Assembly (NCBI GenBank): GCA_016931625.1
Contig: JAFGEK010000133.1
Coordinates: 1-64,000, forward strand
Origin: Deltaproteobacteria bacterium
Lineage (GTDB): Bacteria; Myxococcota; XYA12-FULL-58-9; JAFGEK01
DNA length: 64,000 nt
Reading direction: 5' to 3'
The position numbers were made by a program, and so were the translations under genes. Positions 41,288 through 51,237 of the stretch are shown here, in pieces. Each line of letters opens with the position of its first letter. Position 1 is the stretch's first letter. A model generated the notes under the pieces. That model was not told the origin of the DNA and ran no database searches. It was given only the letters and a program-made list of their open reading frames with translations.

Positions 41288-43834
41288 ATGGCCGACACCC
41301 GAGCTGCTCTCATTATCTTTATGTTATTTGCAGCTACATGCTCGCGTGGCCAGATCTTATCTGGACAGGCATGCAAAGATGGAGACACCTGCGAATCGTA
41401 TTACACTTGTTCCGAAGGATTATGTCGTAAGCTCTGCTACTTAAATGCCCAATGCGGGGATATGGAGTATTGCGACGAAGGTGTCTGCCAACCTGCAGAC
41501 CTTCCGGTGGCTCCGGCTGGCCTGACAATTCGCAAAGGTAATAGCCAGGTGATCTTATCTTGGCAGAAAGTTGCGCACACCGATTCATATAATCTGTATT
41601 GGGCAACTAAGTCGGGCGTTAGCACTACTAGTCACAAAATAACCGATGTAAACTCGCCTTATACACATAAGTCACTCACTAATGGCACCACGTATTACTA
41701 CCGGCTCGCAGCGATTAACGTAGCTGGCGAGAGTTCGCTTTCGCCAGAATCCTCGGCTACGCCAGAAGCCGGAACCAGCGACGTACTATCCGCTCCTACG
41801 GGCCTTATCGCTAAAAGCGGCCTTGGTAAAATAACTCTTACCTGGAACACCGTCTCGGGGGCGAATTCGTACAACCTATATTGGTCTAAGACAGCCGGAG
41901 TAACAACGAGCGCTAACCAGATTGCTGGCGTTACCTTGCCTTATGTACACAGCTCGCTTGACCCTGGTGTCACGTATTTCTACGCAGTCTCGGCAGTTAA
42001 TTCGACCGCAGAGAGCGCCCTATCTGCAGAAGCCTCAGCCATACCGTTTGCTGACCCAGTCTACAATATGCAGGCCGTTGCTGGTAACGGTAAGGTGACT
42101 ATCTCTTGGGACCCTGTTACATGGGCTTTGGGCTACAATATTTACTACTCCACCACGCCCACTATCGGGCCGGCGAGCGACCGGTTTGGTAATGTGAATT
42201 CGCCCTATGAGCACACACCATTGCCCAATGGAACAACATATTACTACGCAATGACTGCCTATGACGCCAATGGCGAAGCTGCGATGTCGCCCGTGGTTTT
42301 TGCGACGCCTATGTTACCAGCACCTAGCGGAGTCACCGCAACAGGGCAAAGTCGGCAAACCACCATCAGTTGGGATGCAGTCTCGGGTGCGGTAACGTAC
42401 AATTTGTACTGGTCGACAGCATCTGGGGTAAGCAAAAGTTCGACCCAGATTGCTGATGTTACTTCACCCTTCATCCACCTGCCGCTAGTAAATGGCGTGC
42501 CCATTTACTATGCGATCACCGCAGTTGACGCGAACGTCGAGAGTTCGCTATCTCAAGAAGTTTCAGCCACACCCAACTTCAGCAACGATACTACCATACC
42601 ACTTAGGGCCTCTGATTTCCAAGCGAATGACTACTTTGGTTACGCAGTGGCAGTTAGCGGCGAATACGTCGTTGTGGGCGCCTACTCTGAAGATGGTGGT
42701 AGCGGTGATCCTCGTCTTAATGCTGGGGCAGCCTATGTGTTTCATTACACCACCCCAGGCGGTTGGGATACGGGTACTAAGCTTGTGGCATCCGATGCTA
42801 AAGCCTACGACCAATTCGGCGTCTCTGTTGGTATCAGTGGCGATTATGTGATTATAGGCGCTCAAGGACAGGATAATGGCAACGCCAGTCAATCGTATGA
42901 TCCTGGTGCGGCTTATGTCTTTCATCGCATTGACACCAACACCTGGGATACGGGCACTAAACTAACAGCGCCTGATCAGCAGCAGCAGGACATGTTTGGT
43001 AGTGCCGTAAGCATCGACGGCGAATATGCAATTGTTGGTGCCAAACTTGAGGACGGTGGTGCCGGCAATCCGACGCTCGATGCCGGTACGGCATACATTT
43101 TTCATCGCACGGGTGTAACCTCTTGGGACACCACAGTTGCCGGTGTCGCCAAGTTAATGGCAACAGATCCCGAACCTAGCGACAGCTTCGGTTTCGCCGT
43201 TGCACTTAGCGGCGAATACGCTATCGTAGGCGCCTACTCTGAAGACGGTGGTAGCAGTAATCCTCACATAAATGCGGGGGCAGCCTACGTGTTCCACCGC
43301 ACTACCGCAAATGTTTGGGGTAGCGGGGTTAAGCTTGTCGCCGCTGATGCGCAGGCTAGTGACTTATTCGGGTATGCGGTGGCCATCAATGGAGAATACG
43401 CGGTCGTGGGTGCCTACCAGCAGGATGGTGATGGCTCTATAACCGATGCTGGTGCAGCATACGTATTTCGCCGTGTTTCTTTAACCGCTTGGGACGCGGG
43501 CACCAAACTGATGGCCTGGGACGCACAAGCGGGTGACAGATTCGGCAACGGAGTGGCTATTAGCGGCGACCGCCTGGTCGTCGGCGCGCCCAACGAAGAC
43601 GGCAGCTCTGTAGATCCAAATTTCGACTCTGGCGCAGTGTATATCTTTAATCGTACTGGTGCCAATGCATGGACTGACAGCATTAAGCTAATGGCCCCCG
43701 ATGCGCAAACTGCCGACCTCTTTGGCGCTGGGTTCCCGGGGATCAGCCAAGACTATGTGGTGGTGGGAGCGCGCAACGAAGATGGCGGTATGGGTGACCC
43801 TGCCCTCTCGGCGGGCGCGGTATACGTGTACTAA
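41288..43834 (+). CDS. FnIII / FG-GAP propeller lipoprotein
   Basis: About 848 aa. ATG 41288 has GGAGGA ten bases ahead; a longer frame begins at 41267. Lipobox FAATC at residue 16 or so. A Cys-rich module (CKDGDTCESYYTCSEGLC...) is followed by four FnIII domains (PVAPAGL, LSAPTGL, DPVYNMQ, LPAPSGV), then seven FG-GAP-type repeats. Each repeat contains (Y/F)FGxAVAxSGEYxxVGA and an EDGG turn. Seven repeats fit one seven-bladed beta-propeller like integrin alpha. Probably a surface-displayed binding protein. The first of three large plus-strand genes with raised GC (41.3-49.5 kb). Confidence 0.8.
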   Translation: MADTRAALIIFMLFAATCSRGQILSGQACKDGDTCESYYTCSEGLCRKLCYLNAQCGDMEYCDEGVCQPADLPVAPAGLTIRKGNSQVILSWQKVAHTDSYNLYWATKSGVSTTSHKITDVNSPYTHKSLTNGTTYYYRLAAINVAGESSLSPESSATPEAGTSDVLSAPTGLIAKSGLGKITLTWNTVSGANSYNLYWSKTAGVTTSANQIAGVTLPYVHSSLDPGVTYFYAVSAVNSTAESALSAEASAIPFADPVYNMQAVAGNGKVTISWDPVTWALGYNIYYSTTPTIGPASDRFGNVNSPYEHTPLPNGTTYYYAMTAYDANGEAAMSPVVFATPMLPAPSGVTATGQSRQTTISWDAVSGAVTYNLYWSTASGVSKSSTQIADVTSPFIHLPLVNGVPIYYAITAVDANVESSLSQEVSATPNFSNDTTIPLRASDFQANDYFGYAVAVSGEYVVVGAYSEDGGSGDPRLNAGAAYVFHYTTPGGWDTGTKLVASDAKAYDQFGVSVGISGDYVIIGAQGQDNGNASQSYDPGAAYVFHRIDTNTWDTGTKLTAPDQQQQDMFGSAVSIDGEYAIVGAKLEDGGAGNPTLDAGTAYIFHRTGVTSWDTTVAGVAKLMATDPEPSDSFGFAVALSGEYAIVGAYSEDGGSSNPHINAGAAYVFHRTTANVWGSGVKLVAADAQASDLFGYAVAINGEYAVVGAYQQDGDGSITDAGAAYVFRRVSLTAWDAGTKLMAWDAQAGDRFGNGVAISGDRLVVGAPNEDGSSVDPNFDSGAVYIFNRTGANAWTDSIKLMAPDAQTADLFGAGFPGISQDYVVVGARNEDGGMGDPALSAGAVYVY

Positions 43835-43910
43835 TCAGCGCTATCGTAGATCAACGTCTTTCTTTTTTAGCCCGTTTGCGTGAATGCGCTGTATGGACTA
43901 CGGATGGATT

Positions 43911-43926
43911 GGATCCCGTGGGATCC
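43911..43926 (+). terminator. hairpin after FG-GAP gene
   Basis: GGATCCC (43911-43917), two bases GT, then GGGATCC (43920-43926), followed by TTTATTTT. The perfect 7-bp arms and U-rich tail are the form of an intrinsic terminator about 75 bases after the stop codon of the FG-GAP gene. Confidence 0.5.
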
Positions 43927-44054
43927 TTTATTTTCCGAGTTGGGTATCGCCGGTACCCAAATATTTGTGCTAGGCTCTCTGTGTTCTAGCGGGAATTTTT
44001 ATGTTGCTTATCGAATCATCTAGTCAGAAATCGTACCTTTTGAGGAGGTTTGCC

Positions 44055-47024
44055 ATGACAAGACTTATCCGCTGTCTTTTACTGTCATTTTTTGCTGCGG
44101 GTTTGTTGTTGCTAGCAACCGCCTCAACAGGTTACGCCCAAACCACCCTCAATATCTCGCACGATCGAACTCCACGACTGCCCGACCATTCTGGCGGTCT
44201 TAATCCGCGCATTCGCGAATCTCTAGAACTTGATCCTCAGGGGATCTGGGGTACGACACCAGTGGCTCGACGCATGTACGTTGGTGTTCCGGTCAAGCTC
44301 GACCTCGTCGCCCAAAACGCAGGGATTCCAGCTCAGCTCGAGGGCATTCAATGGACCATTGACGGAGCTACCGGCGCCTCTATTGTTGCGTATCGTGGTG
44401 CCACCATCCTCTCGAATAGAAGCGCTAGTGCCGGGTATCGCACCCTATGCAATCTCGACCAGTTAAATGCTAGCGATTTAAACCCACCAAACCCACCTTC
44501 GCCTTATGTGACTTCATCCATCACCGTCGTGTGGACAGAGCCAGGCACTTACAGGGCAAGCGTAACCGCAAGTGTCGATAGCAATGCACCACAGGGGGCT
44601 ATAATTGAGTTTGATGTCCAGCGTTTACCCAAGGCCGAGATAATCTACGCAACCGGCTCGGGCGCTATGACTGGAGATCCAAGCGATAACCTCGACAATA
44701 TTCTCGGCGAGTACTCTTATTGGTATTCTATCAGTGGCTCGCTTCCTGCAGAGGAGTTCCTTAGGTTCCACCGTGGTTTTATACAAAAAGCAAATTGCTG
44801 GCGATCTCTTTTCGGCTATCCTACGATCACACCCCTACTACCTGCACCAAGTTACGTCCCAGGCACCAATACGACTGGTGGCTGCGATTTAACCCGACCA
44901 CAAGATTGTCACGCTGGTAGCACCAACGATGGCAACGGTATTGTCTTTCTCCCTCGAGATGCCACTAATAGCGCCAGTATTGCCCCATTACCGGGTCGCT
45001 TCACTAATGCAGGTGATGGCACTACAAGCCTTGCCGACTTCCCAGACCTCGACGCGCTGGCTGCTGACTTCATTAGCTATTACGACCTGCAGCGCGGCTT
45101 TATTGCCGCAAGCGGCGACCTGAATACCAATAACGCGGCTCCCGCCGACCCGCTATTCTGGCGCTTGGGCATGACGCTGACCAAGCTCTTTGAGTATTGG
45201 CAGTACCTTCAATTGGATGGCAACAGAATAGAAGTTAGGGTCAACAACACGATAGCCATAGGAATGAACGTCACTTTTCCAGATCCGAACTCCAACATCA
45301 CTGCGGCGATGGACGGCACCATCGCAAACTGCTGGCCTATGTCAGGCTCATTCTTCCCAATCGGTACCACGACGGTTGACTGCACAGTACCAGACATTAC
45401 CAGTCTTGACCCAGATTCTCCGGCCTACAACACCGGCAACACTATATCAGTACAGTTTGAAGTAAGTGTTCTCCCGCCAGATCCAACCCCGAGCACACCG
45501 GTTGATGTCTTCATCGTCCTAGATCTAACGGGTAGCTACCGTGATAACCTACCCACATTTCAGACCGAGATGCCGCAAATAATCGACGAGATGCAAGCGA
45601 CTTATGGCAATATCCGCTTTGGGATCGCTTCGTTTCAGGACTATCCGATTGATAACTTTGGCTCAGCAGGTGCCGGTGATAAAGCGTACGAGCGCCTTAT
45701 GGATCTAACCTATGATTTAGATGGGGTGAAGACGACAATCGCCGGATTAACCACCAGGAGCGGCTCCGATCTGCCCGAATCGCAACTAGCGGCACTTTAT
45801 CAGGCTGCAACCGGCTATGGGCAAGATTTATCGGGGCTTGGCTATCCGGGTGCCAGTATCCCTTCGGGCCAAAGAGCTAATTTCAACGCCGGTGCTGCGA
45901 AGATCTTAATGCTATGGACCGACGCCCCATTTCATCAGCCTGGCGATGTTGGCGCATTCTCGGCAACTCCATATCCGGGACCATCACTTGAAATGACTGT
46001 TAATGCCATCAATGCTTTAGATCCACCGCGCGTCATCGGTATATCGAGCTACGATACGGCACTTCCAGATCTTAGGGCGCTAGCTTTAGCCACCGGTACG
46101 GTGGCACCAGCTGGTGGTGTCGATTGCGACAACGATGGTAAAATCGACATCCCCGCAGGTGAACCGATTGTGTGCTCCCTCGTTCCTGGTGCGGTGGGTG
46201 TTGGCAAGGCAATGATCGCAAGTGTTGACGCGGTGATGCAATCACCGATGGCAGAGGCTGGGCCACTTCAAGTTATTGAATCGACATCTCCAGACGGTAC
46301 ACTGGTTACCCTTGATGGTTCAGGTTCCAGCGATCCGCAGGGTGACGAATTGACTTACGCTTGGTCCGGCAATTTCGGTAGCGCCAGCGGCATGAATCCC
46401 AATGTGACCCTGCCACTCGGTCGCCATACGATTACACTAACTGTAAGCGACTCTTTGGGCAACAGCGCGTCCGACTCGGTGTTGATAATCGTGCGCGACT
46501 CGGTCGCCCCGGTGTTGGTGGCACCTGAGAAACCAGCCTGCTTGCGTACCGTACGCCACAAGCGCGTGGTACTCCGCCTCGGGCGTGACTTTATTGCCAG
46601 CGATAACGGCGATGCCTCCCCAGAGCTATCTATAACTGACGCTGAAAGTGATCGCGTTCATAAAGATTGGCATCATCATTGCGATAAGCATTCTCATCAT
46701 GGACATCATGGGCGTTGCGGGCATTGCGGGCATTGCGGGCATCACGAACATCATGGACATTGCTGCTGCGATAGAGATCCGGATGTTATTGTCTTTGCTG
46801 ACCGGATCTGCATCGCAGATATAGACAAGGCCAAGGTAACCGTGCAGCTCGATGCCACCGACAATTTCGGCAACGAGAGTTCGCTAACCTCCAAGATCTT
46901 CGTTAGCCAAGGCCAGCACTGGCCGTGGTTTCATCACAAGGGACGTGGCAAGCATCATCATCACTGCAAGTTCATAAAACCCGTGGAGGTAGTTGACGAG
47001 GACGATCCGATCTGTAAGCCATAA
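44055..47024 (+). CDS. VWA/PKD surface protein with degenerate tyrosinase-like and His-Cys-rich segments
   Basis: About 989 aa from ATG 44055, supported by GAGGAGG a few bases upstream; a longer frame starts at 44001. A Sec signal ends at STGYAQ. Residues about 227-387 look tyrosinase-like: FLRFHRGFIQ...NCWRSLFGYP, and ADPLFWRLGMTLTKLFEYWQ, but at least one copper His (DPLFWRLG instead of H) is gone. A HYR-like beta domain follows (about 395-470), then a VWA domain (about 482-715) with DLTGS MIDAS and a SDLPESQ middle. A PKD domain (about 742-815) follows. Near the C-terminus a His/Cys-rich run (GHHGRCGHCGHCGHHEHHGHC) may bind metal. Probably surface exposed, possibly copper-associated; this is inference. 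Confidence 0.7.
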   Translation: MTRLIRCLLLSFFAAGLLLLATASTGYAQTTLNISHDRTPRLPDHSGGLNPRIRESLELDPQGIWGTTPVARRMYVGVPVKLDLVAQNAGIPAQLEGIQWTIDGATGASIVAYRGATILSNRSASAGYRTLCNLDQLNASDLNPPNPPSPYVTSSITVVWTEPGTYRASVTASVDSNAPQGAIIEFDVQRLPKAEIIYATGSGAMTGDPSDNLDNILGEYSYWYSISGSLPAEEFLRFHRGFIQKANCWRSLFGYPTITPLLPAPSYVPGTNTTGGCDLTRPQDCHAGSTNDGNGIVFLPRDATNSASIAPLPGRFTNAGDGTTSLADFPDLDALAADFISYYDLQRGFIAASGDLNTNNAAPADPLFWRLGMTLTKLFEYWQYLQLDGNRIEVRVNNTIAIGMNVTFPDPNSNITAAMDGTIANCWPMSGSFFPIGTTTVDCTVPDITSLDPDSPAYNTGNTISVQFEVSVLPPDPTPSTPVDVFIVLDLTGSYRDNLPTFQTEMPQIIDEMQATYGNIRFGIASFQDYPIDNFGSAGAGDKAYERLMDLTYDLDGVKTTIAGLTTRSGSDLPESQLAALYQAATGYGQDLSGLGYPGASIPSGQRANFNAGAAKILMLWTDAPFHQPGDVGAFSATPYPGPSLEMTVNAINALDPPRVIGISSYDTALPDLRALALATGTVAPAGGVDCDNDGKIDIPAGEPIVCSLVPGAVGVGKAMIASVDAVMQSPMAEAGPLQVIESTSPDGTLVTLDGSGSSDPQGDELTYAWSGNFGSASGMNPNVTLPLGRHTITLTVSDSLGNSASDSVLIIVRDSVAPVLVAPEKPACLRTVRHKRVVLRLGRDFIASDNGDASPELSITDAESDRVHKDWHHHCDKHSHHGHHGRCGHCGHCGHHEHHGHCCCDRDPDVIVFADRICIADIDKAKVTVQLDATDNFGNESSLTSKIFVSQGQHWPWFHHKGRGKHHHHCKFIKPVEVVDEDDPICKP
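46701..46763 (+). repeat. nine-base tandem repeat coding His/Cys-rich segment
   Basis: Seven consecutive 9-base units of the form G(G/A)(G/A)C(A/G)T(T/C)(G/A)(C/T). Three are identical or differ by one base (GGGCGTTGC, GGGCATTGC, GGGCATTGC). They encode G-H-H/G-R-C/G-H-C triplets. The periodic nature makes copy-number variation likely. Confidence 0.75.
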
Positions 47025-47146
47025 TCGGCAGATTAGCTCTCTACCGATCGCTATCAGGCTATTTATAACGAACGTTTTTATAACTTTTAAGGAAATCTAT
47101 GGTATACTTATTGATCGCAGGGCGATGTAGACCGCAATAGACGGAG

Positions 47147-47161
47147 CGCCGATAATCGGCG
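47147..47161. promoter_or_regulatory. palindrome before the RCC1 gene
   Basis: CGCCGAT (47147-47153), A, ATCGGCG (47155-47161): a perfect palindrome with one central base, ending 11 bases before the start codon at 47173. There is no clear Shine-Dalgarno between it and the ATG. It could be an operator or an RNA hairpin that blocks the start. Confidence 0.4.
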
Positions 47162-47172
47162 AGTAATACCAA

Positions 47173-49530
47173 ATGCGCGCCTGTACATTTATACTGCTAC
47201 TTCATGGCGTCTATTCGCTGTCTTGCAACAGCGACAAGGCTGTCAACACCGAGCATGCTGATAACATTATTATCAATGACTCGGAGTCGAATGACTCATC
47301 TGAAGGAAGCAGTCCAAATAAAAATGAGGGTACCGACAATACCTACTCCAATAACAATTCCGGTAACGATCCCGGTAACGATCCCGGCGGCGACCCCGGC
47401 GGCGACCCAACCGGTTCGAAGGTATACTTGCAGATGGCTGTCGGCAGCCTTCATACGTGTGGTGTCCGCACCGACGGTAGTCTCTGGTGCTGGGGAGCAA
47501 ACATTAATGGTGCACTAGGCATCGGCGATGATATCGTTCCTCGCAGTTTTCCTGCAAGGGTAGGCTTAGCCAACGACTGGGTGCATTTAACTGCAGGCAA
47601 CTCGCATACATGCAGCACGAGTAAGAGCAGTAGCTTGTGGTGTTGGGGGTATAACGGTGGTATATATCCACTTCATTTCTCGACTATCAACAGCACTGTA
47701 CCCATCGAGGTAGATCTTGAGGCGAATTTCGGGGCGAAATGGGTGACACCATTCGCCAGTGAGCACACCTGTGCTATTCAGAAAGACAAAAGTCTGTGGT
47801 GTTGGGGTCTAAACGTGTCCGGCCAACTGGGGGATGACACTTACGAAGACAAAGATTTTCCTACCCAAGAGATTACTCATGCAAGTTGGAAGACGGCAGC
47901 AACCGGCAATCGGCATACCTGCGGTATCCAAAATGATGGCTCACTTTGGTGCTGGGGCAGCAATGTAGACGGCCAAACAGGTCTTGCAATGGGTATAGCC
48001 AAATCAACACCTACCCGTCTCGGCAAAGACAGCAACTGGTTGATGGTAAGCGCTGGCTACCAACATACTTGCAGTATCCAAAACGATGGCTCACTTTGGT
48101 GCTGGGGCCGTAACGACTACGGGCAACTCGGCGATGGCACAAACGAACCAACGCAAAGTCTAAGACAAATCGCTGCCGAGACCACCTGGAAATCGGTCGC
48201 TGCTGGCCGGTGGCATAGTTGCGCTATTGCCACCGACGCCAGCTTGTGGTGCTGGGGCTACAACGACAAGGGACAGCTTGGGGACAATTCGACAATTGAG
48301 CGCAACGTACCAACTCGCGTCGCTAGCAACACCGATTGGTTATTAGTTGGTTGTGGACTACGCCACACCTGCGCCATGAGCACTGATGGACAGGTATTTT
48401 GCTGGGGAGCGCGCGATATGGGGCAGCTCGGCGACGGACAGGTAGCTTACACGATGACTCCCCAGCGTATCGGTAACGAAGGCAACTGGGTGCAAGTCGT
48501 AACCACGGATAATAGCGCCTGCGCCACGCGAACGGACGGTAGCCTATGGTGCTGGGGCTACAATGGCACAGGCCAGCTCGGCGACCCAACGAAAATGCTC
48601 CGACAGGAGCCCACTCGCGTGGGTGACGCTTTAGATTGGGATAAGATTAGCATTGGCGCAGTCACGACTTGTGGCACTCGGCTAAATAGTGAACTCTGGT
48701 GTTGGGGTGACAATAAAAACGGCCAACTCGGTGACGGAACTACCGATGACCGTGCTACGCTGTTTTTAGTAGGAGACGACTGGAGTAACGTGGACGTCGG
48801 CAGTAAGCATGTCTGCGCCCTGAGATCAGATGCCAGCTTGTGGTGTTGGGGCAAGAACGATAACGGACAACTTGGAATTGGCACTGCGGGAGCCGGTACG
48901 GATGAGAGTTCTCCGGTTCTCACCGATGGCAACATGTTGTGGCTCACCATTACTGCGGGCGCGCGTCATACTTGCGGTATCCAAATAGATGGTACGCTTT
49001 GGTGTTGGGGTGCTAACGACTACGGCCAGCTCGGCGACGGTACAACAAACGAGTACAACGTTCCTCATCAATCGAGCAATACCGCTGACTGGCTCACTGT
49101 AATTGCTGGCCAGGAACACACGTGTGGGGTGCGCAATGACGGCACGTTATGGTGCTGGGGACGAAATGACTCGGCCCAAATTGGAGATGGAACCTACGGC
49201 ACCAACCGTAACCTTCCTACCCAGGTGTTCGACAGTGACTGGGCAAATGTGTTTCCAGGCTCAAGTTCGACATGCGCAACAAAGCAAGACGGTAAGTTGT
49301 GGTGCTGGGGATACAACGGCTCGGGTCAACTTGGCGATGGAACAACGAACCAGCACATTATTCCCAATCCTGTTGCTACTGACAGCGATTGGCTTAGCGC
49401 CGCACCTGGTGCGCGACACACCTGCGCTATAAAGAGTGACGGCAGTCTCTGGTGCTGGGGTTTGAACAACATGGGCCAGCTCGGCGATGGAAAAGCTTGG
49501 AGCACCCAGCCCGTAGCTGTAGCTCCCTAG
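47173..49530 (+). CDS. RCC1-repeat lipoprotein
   Basis: 785 aa. Signal with lipobox LSC (Cys at about 18), followed by an Asn/Gly/Asp-rich linker with the repeated word GNDPGGDP. Fourteen RCC1-type repeats follow, each built around HTC(G/A)(I/V)..DGSLWCWGxNxxGQLGDGT, so it could make two seven-bladed propellers or one large superhelix. Such proteins occur in the secreted sets of Myxococcota-like bacteria and resemble BLIP-II in fold. Cys in every repeat (HTC...WCWG) suggests a disulfide per blade. The third large gene of the high-GC block; a palindrome lies just before its start. Confidence 0.85.
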   Translation: MRACTFILLLHGVYSLSCNSDKAVNTEHADNIIINDSESNDSSEGSSPNKNEGTDNTYSNNNSGNDPGNDPGGDPGGDPTGSKVYLQMAVGSLHTCGVRTDGSLWCWGANINGALGIGDDIVPRSFPARVGLANDWVHLTAGNSHTCSTSKSSSLWCWGYNGGIYPLHFSTINSTVPIEVDLEANFGAKWVTPFASEHTCAIQKDKSLWCWGLNVSGQLGDDTYEDKDFPTQEITHASWKTAATGNRHTCGIQNDGSLWCWGSNVDGQTGLAMGIAKSTPTRLGKDSNWLMVSAGYQHTCSIQNDGSLWCWGRNDYGQLGDGTNEPTQSLRQIAAETTWKSVAAGRWHSCAIATDASLWCWGYNDKGQLGDNSTIERNVPTRVASNTDWLLVGCGLRHTCAMSTDGQVFCWGARDMGQLGDGQVAYTMTPQRIGNEGNWVQVVTTDNSACATRTDGSLWCWGYNGTGQLGDPTKMLRQEPTRVGDALDWDKISIGAVTTCGTRLNSELWCWGDNKNGQLGDGTTDDRATLFLVGDDWSNVDVGSKHVCALRSDASLWCWGKNDNGQLGIGTAGAGTDESSPVLTDGNMLWLTITAGARHTCGIQIDGTLWCWGANDYGQLGDGTTNEYNVPHQSSNTADWLTVIAGQEHTCGVRNDGTLWCWGRNDSAQIGDGTYGTNRNLPTQVFDSDWANVFPGSSSTCATKQDGKLWCWGYNGSGQLGDGTTNQHIIPNPVATDSDWLSAAPGARHTCAIKSDGSLWCWGLNNMGQLGDGKAWSTQPVAVAP

Positions 49531-50039
49531 AAAAATACTCAGTATATGTAACAGCACAGGCAATAATTTGATTCGAGATACTTGTTCATCTATTTCTCGC
49601 TAATGCCAACGACAAAGATCATCATATAAAAAAAGTCTTACACATTTGATCTTCATGACCATAGGTCAGCAATTTTCCAGATGAGGTTGGCAAAATAGTT
49701 GTGGTCAGGTGCGATCACGGCGTTCATTGCTTTCTCTTATCTTGCTTGGGTTTGTCCTGACTCGCGATGTCTTCAACGCAGACCCAGGGTTCAGGAATCT
49801 TCTACCCTTAATAAAAAGCGCCCAGCTTTCTACTCTGTTGGGTGAACTCCCCTGCAATTCAGCGCGAACCTAGCGCCAACAATGAAAACGATCAAGAATA
49901 GATGCACTTTCGTCTATGGTCTGTCGCGTCTTGCTATAATCACTTCAAGCGGCAACTGCTATATAGTTTGCATAAGGCCCTAAAGATCAGTATTTGATGA
50001 CTTGTGCTACCGCAAAAATAGCCAAGGAGTGCATGAACC
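49531..50039. other. gene-free region with degenerate transposase relic
   Basis: 509 bases without an intact gene. On the minus strand about 49740-49935 can be read as SILDRFHCWR, an in-frame stop, then VRAELQGSSPNRVESWALF...GRRFLNP. The DRFH word and the later RRFL resemble the core of ISL3-type DDE transposases (usually LDRFHIV...RWLLL). No terminal repeats seen. The rest shows nothing recognisable. Confidence 0.3.
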
Positions 50040-51194
50040 ATGAATGCAAAAGAACTAAATGATTTGGTGAGGCGCGGCGAAGATAGCCGCACTCAATTCA
50101 AACAAGACATTACTAATTCAGAATCACTCGGTGGCGATCTTGTTGCGTTTTCTAATAGCAAGGGTGGGACGATATTAGTCGGAGTTAATGACCAAGGTTC
50201 AGTGAAAGGTCTTCAAACCGAGGACATTCGAAGGATCAATCAACTTCTTTCTAACACCGCAACAAATGGTGTGCGGCCATCCATCAATGTTGAGACTGAG
50301 AATGTCAATGTTGACAATGCCATTGTCATGGTAGTCACGGTTTTTGAGGGCGTGTCAAAGCCCTATGCCGACAACAAGGGCATCATTTGGGTGAAGTCTG
50401 GTGCGGATAAGCGCAAAGTGACCGCACGTGAAGAAATTCAGAGGATGTTTCAATCCCTTGGTCTTGTTTATGCTGATGAGGTTCCAATTGCTGACACGAG
50501 CCCTGCGGATATTGATGTGGAACATTTTCGTGCGTTTTTTGAAAAACAATACAACGAGCCACTGGATACAACGCCTGAGTCTTTGAAGAGAACACTTGAA
50601 AATATTGGGTTGGCAAAAGATGGAGTCTTGAATTTGGCAAGTGTTCTTCTCTTTGGCCGCAATCCACAGCGTTATCGGCCAGTGTTTGTGGTGAAGGCTG
50701 TATCATTTGTGGGAAATGAGCCTACCGGCAATAAATATCGTGACAGTGAGGATATCGAAGGCTGTCTAAAAAACCTGCATACACACACAATGTCTTTTCT
50801 TACGCGTAATCTTAGGCATGTCCAGGGAAACAAAGGTGTAAATACTCAAGGTGATCTTGAAGTGCAACCCCAGGCGTTAGAAGAGCTTGTAGTGAACATG
50901 CTGCTTCACCGCGATTATTTTATTTCAACTCCGTGGCGTGTCTTTATTTTTGATAATCGCATAGAACTGATTAGCCCTGGATGCCTACCGAACAATCTTT
51001 CGGTTGAGCACATACGGTATGGTGTCTCAAATATGCGAAACCCACTCATCGCATCATTTGCCACCAAGGAATTACCATATCGTGGGATAGGCACAGGCAT
51101 TCGACGTGCTTTGGCTGCTGCGCCAGAGTTGAGTTTGCTTTCAGACCATGATCGAAATGTATTTATTGCGACGATACCAAGAAAAGAAAACTAA
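50040..51194 (+). CDS. Schlafen/AlbA_2-type ATP-binding protein
   Basis: 384 aa. The N-terminal 120 residues are an AlbA_2 (divergent AAA_4) domain: ESLGGDLVAFSNSKGGTILVGVNDQG is its strongest motif. The rest fits the HATPase-like winged-helix part of RecG-C-like regulators (ALEELVVNMLLHRDYF, IELISPGCLPNNL, YRGIGTGIRRAL). Such proteins act as nucleic-acid-binding regulators, and some belong to phage defence or toxin-antitoxin modules. GGAG stands before the start. It has no obvious partner gene. The DNA around it is not GC-poor, unlike the neighbours. Confidence 0.8.
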   Translation: MNAKELNDLVRRGEDSRTQFKQDITNSESLGGDLVAFSNSKGGTILVGVNDQGSVKGLQTEDIRRINQLLSNTATNGVRPSINVETENVNVDNAIVMVVTVFEGVSKPYADNKGIIWVKSGADKRKVTAREEIQRMFQSLGLVYADEVPIADTSPADIDVEHFRAFFEKQYNEPLDTTPESLKRTLENIGLAKDGVLNLASVLLFGRNPQRYRPVFVVKAVSFVGNEPTGNKYRDSEDIEGCLKNLHTHTMSFLTRNLRHVQGNKGVNTQGDLEVQPQALEELVVNMLLHRDYFISTPWRVFIFDNRIELISPGCLPNNLSVEHIRYGVSNMRNPLIASFATKELPYRGIGTGIRRALAAAPELSLLSDHDRNVFIATIPRKEN

Positions 51195-51237
51195 TGATTG
51201 GCACCGAAATAAACTAAGCGGGGATCTTTAATTACTT

